DNA from: Rhynochetos jubatus
Lineage: Eukaryota; Chordata; Aves; Eurypygiformes; Rhynochetidae
DNA length: 64,000 nt
NCBI GenBank assembly: GCA_027574665.1
Contig: CM050668.1
Span: 2,114,001 to 2,178,000, forward strand
Direction: 5' to 3'
The notes beneath the pieces are model-generated. The model did not search any database. It was not told the DNA's origin and saw nothing but the letters and a program-made list of their open reading frames with translations. Positions 57,331 to 64,000 of this stretch are shown here, one piece after another; within the stretch, counting starts at the first letter, position 1; the number at the start of each line of letters is the position of its first letter. The position numbers and the translations under genes were made by a program.

Positions 57331-60300
57331 ATATACTCCCTAGGTCTCATCCAGTGAACCTAGTGGATCCATGGCCAACAGGGACAATATCACTGACTGG
57401 GAAACATTCCATCAGTGCTATGATGCAATAAGTGGTGCCTCAGTAAGTAAAACAGTCTTTCACTTGCTAGTTTGCACTGTCTCAGGTAAGAATATTTAGT
57501 CTAACACGTATTTTTGCTAAGACAGATGGAACTCCCCTGTTGCTGGAATGGGCTTTGTCCCATTCCTTCAACCCCACAGATGATCAGTGAGGAGCCTGCC
57601 CAGCTTTCCTCCAAAAAAAGCAAGGTTTTTCTCCTGAACAGGAAGGGGATAATGATGAGATTCATGCTGTGATGAAATCAGGGGAGCAGGAGCTGAGAGA
57701 TGTGGCTGGTGTCCGTGGTTTATCACTCACACCCTGCTATGCCATGCTCTCTGACCAGCGTTTGCATGGGTGCCTGATCTCTTCTGAAAGCCTCGGCTTC
57801 CATCCCTCCACCTTCCACCACTGCCTAAGTGAGACCATAAATCTCCCCAATTCTCACTGGGTTGCAAGACTAATTTCCCTCCTGTTTGGCAAATTATTTG
57901 AGAACAAACCTCCCATTCCTGCAGGCAGTCCCCATCTCTGGCCACCTCCAGCAGCTCCAACCTGCCTGAGATTTCAGTGTTCATGTGGGATCAACATGCT
58001 GAGCCTAATGTTTTTCCCCTGGCTTCTGAAAGGTCAGAATGGCAGTATATTGAATCTCTAAACATACTGATCACACAGCTCTGCTAGCTCACTAGAATCC
58101 ATTAATATCCCAGATACTAGAAGGGAAAGGGAAAAAAGCCTTCCTCCATGAACTTAAATCAATTAGCTGGGACTAAAAAATGTAGGTTCTTGTGGAAGAA
58201 TAAAAAATGGAAAACACCAGGCCTCATTATCCTGTCCCTGAAGTGCCAGAGGGTAAAATTATCTTTCATGATGATGTTCTGCATTGATTAGTCAAACATG
58301 TAGGAAATCATATTAAAGATTTGATACCTGATGTGGGATCAGAAGAGCTGTGTGCTACAACAGCACATGCAAATGTTGTGGCGAAGTGGTATGTGCTTTG
58401 GTCAAAGGAAATGGAGACAAGAGAGTGTGGAAGTATGATGGGAAAAAGAAAACGTGGGGAATTCTCTGTGGAAGAATCTTGTATATTTTAATGTTCAGTT
58501 CAAGAAAAAAAAAAAATCTGTTTCCACAGAAGGTACTTCAAGAAGCTATATAATAATTTCCAGATCATTTCTTTTTTGCTTTCTGTTAATAATCCTGTAG
58601 AACCCTGTACCCAGAAGTTGATTAGATGCATTCAGGTTCAATAGGCAGAGTAAATTCGAAACAGCCATATGCAGAAATCAAGCACTCTCAAAGAGACACG
58701 TTATCAAGGTTTATGGTTCTGTAGTGACCTCATTTTGTATACAGTAAAAAAAAATAAAAATAGGTGAAGCTAGAATTAGTAGAAAGAAATATTGCTCTGA
58801 AATGGGAGACTGAGATCTACAGGTGGGTTGAACTGACTCAACTCGCTCAACTTTAGAGAAGGCTCAGGGACTTACACCGCCTGAGACCAGGCTGTTGTAG
58901 TCACCCTAAGAGCAGGGCAGAAAAGGCTGAGCAGATCCAAGGGTGACATCCTGGCCTTGCTGGAATCCAGAGAGAAGTCTCCGTGACCCCTACATCTGCT
59001 GACACGCCCATACTAGGCATCTGCCTCCTCCAGAGCTGCAAAAGGATCGTGACTGCAGGTCTCATCTCCTGAGGGCCTTCAGCACCGTGGTAAAAGAGAG
59101 GTTGGTCTTCAGCCTCAGACAGGCACCGTGCTGGAGGCAAACCAACCCCTGTGTTGACAGAAGCCATTTCACTGAACTCCACAGCTATTACAAAATCCCA
59201 AATCAAGAAGGGGAACGAAGCAAGTTTCAGCTTGTGCCACTACCATAGTGAGGGATCTTGCCTGAATCGAGGCCAGAGACACAGCATCGCTACAAGAATC
59301 TGCTGTTTAATATTACAGCCTTGCAAACCAAGCAGCCTGCAAGAGTGGCTTTTCTCACAACTCTTTACTGGTGATGAGGACCATAATGTGCATCTCTATG
59401 ACCAAAATGCTGACTGCCTTCAAAACCAGATGAACCATTAGATGAAAACATTGTATAAAACCATTACAGTCCTATGTTCTTATCAGACCATAGTCAGCAG
59501 CCCTGGGATCTTCCAGCACTTCAGGGCTAATTTCTACGTCAGTGTTCAGTAAATTCCATGGCATGGATAACCTAAATTATGTGGCAGATTAGACTGCAGG
59601 AAGCATAGCAAACATTACTTAAAGCATTTTTAAAACTGCTATACAAAGTGCATTATAGCAATAAAATAGAGCAATACCTAATTAATATGCACCAAAAAAA
59701 GCCCTATAGTTAAATAATTTTAACGCTTTCCTTGCCACTGATTCTTAAGGACGGTGTCAACAGAACACATACTGCAATCAGCTAAGCAGAAAAACATCTT
59801 TGTTAAAAGATGAGGCTGCCAGGAGTGCAAGTCTCTAACAGAAAAAAAACTACACATACACAGAATGAGACTCAAAACTCCAAACTGTGTTTTTCCTCCC
59901 GTTACGCTCATGGTGGCATCACTCTACCAATTCAGCCAGCTCTCTTAGCATCAAGCTCCTTACCTCAAGTTCTCTCTCCCTGTTCATTTCCATTGCCTTG
60001 TGACTATCAACATTTTTCTCCCTTTTGGACTATAGGAACCGATCATTTTTACTGTAGGTCAAGACTCTGAACATGACATGTCCCACTGCTTCACCTGATA
60101 CATGCTCCCTACTTATTCCCACTAGCCTACCGTATTCTGCCTCCACATGGTTGTTCCACAACATAGACACATGCTTGATGTACAGCCCACCCACCCATCG
60201 AAGGTCTATGCTGCCTTCAGCAGGTTCCCACACTTGCACACTCAGTTCGCACTGCTGTCCGTTCCAAAAGGACTCTCCCTTTCTTCTCTGGCTGTTCTTC

Positions 60301-61129
60301 CATCTCATGTTTGGTATTCAGACTCAGAAATGACCATCACAGTCCCTGGGCAGTTTTCCATGCAGACGTGGGGCAAGCAGCAGAGCAGTTTTCAAGATGC
60401 TTTACGACCCCACACGGCAGTATTCCGACTGGAACATTTGAACTCCAAACTGAGCAACTGAACTCACATCAAAATTGCTGCTGACACTGTAACTAAATAA
60501 AAGACCTACTTTTCCAATCCCTGAGGCCAATACAAGAAACAGTGGTGAAGAAATGGATATTTTTCATGCATTTGGCTGCACTGATCACCATTAAATTTGA
60601 ACATAAAGCTCAAAAGACCCATGTAATGTCACCAAAAATCCTGGAGTGGACAGTCAGATGGTCATAAATCACTTGGAAATGACTTTATGAGAGGAATCTT
60701 AAACTGATTTTGGAGCAAAAGTTTTATGGAAAGTCACTGAGTTCTGGGGGGAAGGAAATTTTTGATTTCTCACCTTCCTTCTTTTTTTCCTCTCAGTCCA
60801 GACCACCCCATCCACAAATTAATCAGGTTTGAGCACCCAGTTTAAAAGTTCTGGGAGAACATCTCTCTGGCTTGTCTGTATTTGCAGATAGAGAGCATGT
60901 ACTGCTGAAGACTATCACTTTGTGCTGATGCTTGTGTCACCCCAGAGCCAGGGGTGACCTAATAGTGTGAGAAAAGCAGGCTAAATCTGCAGCAGATGAT
61001 TTTATGGGCACAAAGTTACAGAGAACTGCTGACAAGAAGCCAATACAGCTGATGCACTTTCCTGGACTATTTAGACAAATGGTCCGCACGATACAGTCCC
61101 ACTGGCAGCTCCATGAGTAGTGGGGTAGC
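57331..61129. other. Gene-free unique DNA
   Basis: Overlapping frames on both strands at 59810-60460 reach 104 codons but match nothing known and lack splice context. Short A runs occur at 58507 and 58745. No repeat was recognised. Confidence 0.52.
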
Positions 61130-61720
61130 AGGAGGCAAGTACAGTATCCATATATTCACAGGTATCTCTAATGTACACAAAAATATATAATAAGCATCAG
61201 CAGTCCTCATTAGAGTGCAACCAAGAATTATGGAGATCCTAACCTTGTAAACCGAATAAATTATTGCCAGGGGATTATTATGTATTCTAACAATATCTAA
61301 TGTACCTTTTTGTCTCTCATAAATTACAGGGCATCCTCTGACTCCTAGAATACACTCTGTCTCATACATAGCCACTATATAGTATGGTTTTTTTCTCTAA
61401 ATACAACAGAAGCTCTAATCAGCATGGTCTTGCATAGAGATCTTAATACCTGAGAAAAAAGGTACTTGTAGTCACACGTTCACTGGCCTCGCGTAACTAT
61501 TTCAATTACCAAAGCAAATGACCACAGTTTAAATGTGCTGATAAAGGGGAAGCTCATTTGCAGTGTGTACATAGGAACGTTATTACTAGCCTCACACACA
61601 CTCTTGTTCACGGTTCCACTGGAATTTTACAATTGTACAAAGTATCACCACCCAGTGTAGGCTATAGCAGAGTCTCCGTGATCTTTTGACTTTCTGCCTT
61701 TCAATTAAAAATTGCCAATA
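61130..61720. promoter_or_regulatory. Possible conserved AT-rich block
   Basis: Unique AT-rich sequence with AACCGAATAAATTATTGCC (near 61251), TTTCAATTACCAAAG (near 61500) and AATATATAATAAGC. A few CpGs are kept (TGGCCTCGCGTAAC). No repeat or coding signal is visible. Confidence 0.3.
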
Positions 61721-62741
61721 GCACCTGCTTCTGCATTGACTTATCCAACGCGGACGTTAGAACGACCCCCAGTAGTGAGTCACCAAGCTCAGTTCACTCC
61801 AGCAATCAAAAAAAAAGTATCCCTTGTATTTTAACACCTTCCGCTCACAACCGATTGGAGATGACACCTAGCACATCTTAGGCCCTGGTACTCTGTGTGC
61901 AGTAGCACCAGCTAAGCTAGCTGATTTACATCAATAAATAGCTGGCCCTCGAGCAGTCTTGAAGTTGGCAGAACTTGGTGCATTTGCCCTTCGTTGCTGA
62001 GTGCTTTTGTCCACATCCAGGCAGGGCTGGAATTGGCTGACTACCCAGACATTGGGTACCTGCTTCAAGGTTTTTAAATGTCTGGATATACCAAAAAGCA
62101 CCACAGAATTAAAAAGTTCTCTACCCCAGAACCAGTCCATCTCTGTTGGGAAAGACAAGAAAAATACATTTGGTTGTATGCTGCATTAAAACTGCATAGA
62201 AAGCTAAAACTACTTTTAAATGTCCCGTTCCATTTACAAGGCCTCAAGGACATTGTTTTGCATTATTCTCAAATTCTTTCTGTTTCACATCCCTTTTACC
62301 ACCTAGACTGTCACATGCACACACATTCATACCCTCCTTTAGTATGAAGTGTCCAAGGAGAATATTTAGCATAAGCTTTAATGAGCTGTATTTTTAATAT
62401 ATATTAACAAGATGACGGATACCCTGAGTACACTGGTCAGGGAAAGCAAACGAAGACGAGAAATATTCTCAGAGTGTTATTGATTAACTGTTTTTCAGAA
62501 CAGAGGGAATCATTTTTAACTGGTTTAAACTATGATGGACTCAAGTGGAAAATGCAAGCAGAGTTAGCAAGGAGCATAATTGACTGGGCATGGAACTAAG
62601 TAACCTCTCAGCACGCTGGAAGTGGTGGAGCGAGGGGGGTTACAGCTGGGGTTGCTCAGGACCCTGAGCCCTTTCTTCCCAAAGTGAACTCTGCCAGCAG
62701 CTGAAGACGACAATGACAACAAGTAAAGGGAGGGGAAAAAA

Positions 62742-62762
62742 GGAGGGGGGGGGCGGGGGGGG
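62742..62762 (+). repeat. Poly-G tract with quadruplex potential
   Basis: GG A G9 C G8 lies in an AG-rich context, preceded by AAAGGGAGGGG. The runs could form a G-quadruplex on the plus strand. Its role is unknown, and such runs are prone to sequencing and assembly error. Confidence 0.75.
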
Positions 62763-63136
62763 AAAGGTCCAGCCACTCAGTTACATGATCTAAATTCTAA
62801 TCAAACATCATTTAAAGCATGTTTTATTTCAGCCTCTGGAGAGATAGTCCCTCCTGACTCCTCACCATGGCAACCGGTGTCTCATTTCAGAAGTGTCATG
62901 CCACATTATCATCTTGCCGGCTCACACACTCCTGCCTGACAAGTTCTCTCTGCCCCTTGTGACAACCGTTCCAGGCTTATGCTGTTTATTTTTGGTGTCA
63001 GGCTGGCCCTGGCAGATTGAAAGGCAACCTCAACCCCTTGAACAACAAGCACCACACCCCACTTGGTGATAAGAGATGATTTGAGAAGATATTTGCTTAC
63101 ATGTGTATAAGCAATTTGCTGTACGATGCAGCCCCG

Positions 63137-63175
63137 GTGTGTCTGTGTGAACGCACGCATATGTGTATGTGTGCA
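63137..63175. repeat. Imperfect alternating purine-pyrimidine tract
   Basis: GTGTGTCTGTGTGAACGCACGCATATGTGTATGTGTGC-type alternation over about 39 bp, including CpG steps. It is a possible Z-DNA-forming or decayed (TG)n tract. Confidence 0.55.
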
Positions 63176-63469
63176 AAGGGGAAGGAAATGGAGAAGCGTA
63201 GCGTTTCGTGAGAAAGCAAACAATTCATTTCAGATCCCAGGTAGTAGATTTCAATCATCAGATCCTGTTATTCACACAGAACAATATGAAATATAGGCCA
63301 AAAAGGCATCATAGGTATTCTCTCCTAAGAGACATGAACGGAAAGCCAGACATTGTCTCTGCAAAATACCCTCGCTGCGTCCCTGCAGAGTGCTGTGAGG
63401 TACAGCAGCGGAGGCACTCCACGGAAGGAATGGGGACAAAGCGTAATACTAATTTGCTAAAGAGAGACA

Positions 63470-63550
63470 CTTTGGGCCAGATTCATCTCTGCTATTGTAG
63501 TGCCAGTTGGGAGCAACATGACTACTGTCAATGAATTTCTTGGAACCATC
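63470..63550 (+). mobile_element. Chompy-like inverted-repeat (MITE) fragment
   Basis: TTTGGGCCAGATTCATCTCTGC matches the start GGGCCAGATTCTGATCTC of the same sauropsid repeat type, and ACTACTGTCAATGAATTTC may match ACTTCAATGGAGTTAC. One terminal part only. Confidence 0.42.
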
Positions 63551-63736
63551 TGCAATTGGAATTACAGAATCTCCACTCAAAGTAACAGATTCTGTTCATC
63601 ATGGCAGACTTCCTTTTAAATATTTGTTTTATACAGCCTCTGCATAGGTAGTGCTAAGTCTACAGCCGGGCTTCTTGGTGTAAGCAAAATAATAATGCTG
63701 ATACTAATTATAAAAGTATGTATTACATTTACTTTT

Positions 63737-63770
63737 AATAGCAAACATAAGCAAATAGCAAACATAAGAA
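63737..63770. repeat. 17-bp tandem duplication
   Basis: AATAGCAAACATAAGCA is followed by AATAGCAAACATAAGAA, one mismatch. It is a local duplication in AT-rich DNA. Confidence 0.9.
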
Positions 63771-64000
63771 AATACCAGTATTTTTGACATTTGTTTGACT
63801 GCTTTACCAGCAGCAGTAAAGCAGAGGTTCTTTCCATTCGAGAGACACAAGATTAGAAACCATTTCCTACCTTCTCACACAAGTAGGCAGAGAACAAGGT
63901 GTTCTTGGATCACCCAGCATTAAGCCAGGAGGGGAGCTCTAGGGTGTCAGATATGATGTCTGGCTAGCAACACCACAAAGAAGAACTGAAGAAATAGGTA

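Larger units (their letters stand above)
61721..64000. other. Gene-free unique DNA to the window end
   Basis: It contains the poly-G tract, the alternating purine-pyrimidine tract, the Chompy-like fragment and a 17-bp duplication. AT-rich DNA at 62360-62520 has some TAAT cores (GCTTTAATGAGC, TATTGATTAACTG). No gene was supported. Confidence 0.52.

Noticed and set aside
59810-60461. Overlapping frames on both strands suggesting an eroded gene or transposon
   Set aside because: None of the translations resembles a known transposase, reverse transcriptase or host protein, and no terminal repeats were seen.
1-64000. CRISPR arrays, bacterial operons, phage genes, tRNA or rRNA genes
   Set aside because: No regularly spaced direct repeats with unique spacers, no Shine-Dalgarno-linked gene runs and no cloverleaf with A/B boxes were seen. 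The DNA is vertebrate in character.

Overview
The window looks like nuclear DNA of a bird, most likely a neoavian. It has no operons, no dense coding, and nothing bacterial, phage or plasmid-like. It is non-coding DNA of mixed base composition with vertebrate CpG depletion outside a few clusters. The organism call rests on repeats recognised from memory. There is one clear solo LTR of a family common in neoavian genomes, with an intact 5-bp target-site duplication. Fossil SINEs of the amniote MIR type, a CR1 LINE tail and sauropsid inverted-repeat (Chompy-like) scraps are also present. The low repeat load fits a bird. No database search was possible, so species and locus stay open.

I found no protein-coding exon, tRNA, rRNA or other RNA gene that I can support. 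The longest open frames are non-ATG, compositionally biased or open on both strands, and I recognise no protein family in them. The window therefore reads as a gene desert or a very long intron. Its best-supported functional site is a CpG island at about 17.15-17.87 kb. The island has an Sp1 box, a YY1-like element, a CTCF-like core and two strong splice-donor sequences on the + strand (17289 and 17938), and it could be the promoter and first exon of an unannotated transcript. A block rich in homeodomain and SOX motifs (16.69-17.12 kb) sits directly upstream.

Layout: 0-15 kb holds ordinary unique DNA with several enhancer-like AT-rich blocks, a cluster of MIR fossils (7.6-11.2 kb) and short tandem duplications. 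15-19.6 kb holds enhancer-like blocks around the CpG island. 19.6-31 kb holds a three-copy 40-bp minisatellite (21.43 kb), a MIR fossil (24.7 kb) and an enhancer-like block (25.5 kb). 31.2-35.2 kb holds two of the strongest enhancer-like blocks, one with matched ONECUT and YY1 motifs. 38.9-41.4 kb has two more, and the solo LTR lies at 42737-43541. 43.5-53 kb is mostly plain and ends in a CR1 tail and a compound CTAT microsatellite. 53.1-57.3 kb holds three further enhancer-like blocks. 57-64 kb is plain except for one AT-rich block (61.1-61.7 kb), a G-run and a Chompy-like scrap.

If the enhancer-like blocks are real conserved elements, the likely role of the region is long-range regulation of a developmental gene outside the window, with the CpG island as a possible local transcript. 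That is inference from composition and motifs, since conservation could not be tested. I saw no clear new biological system.
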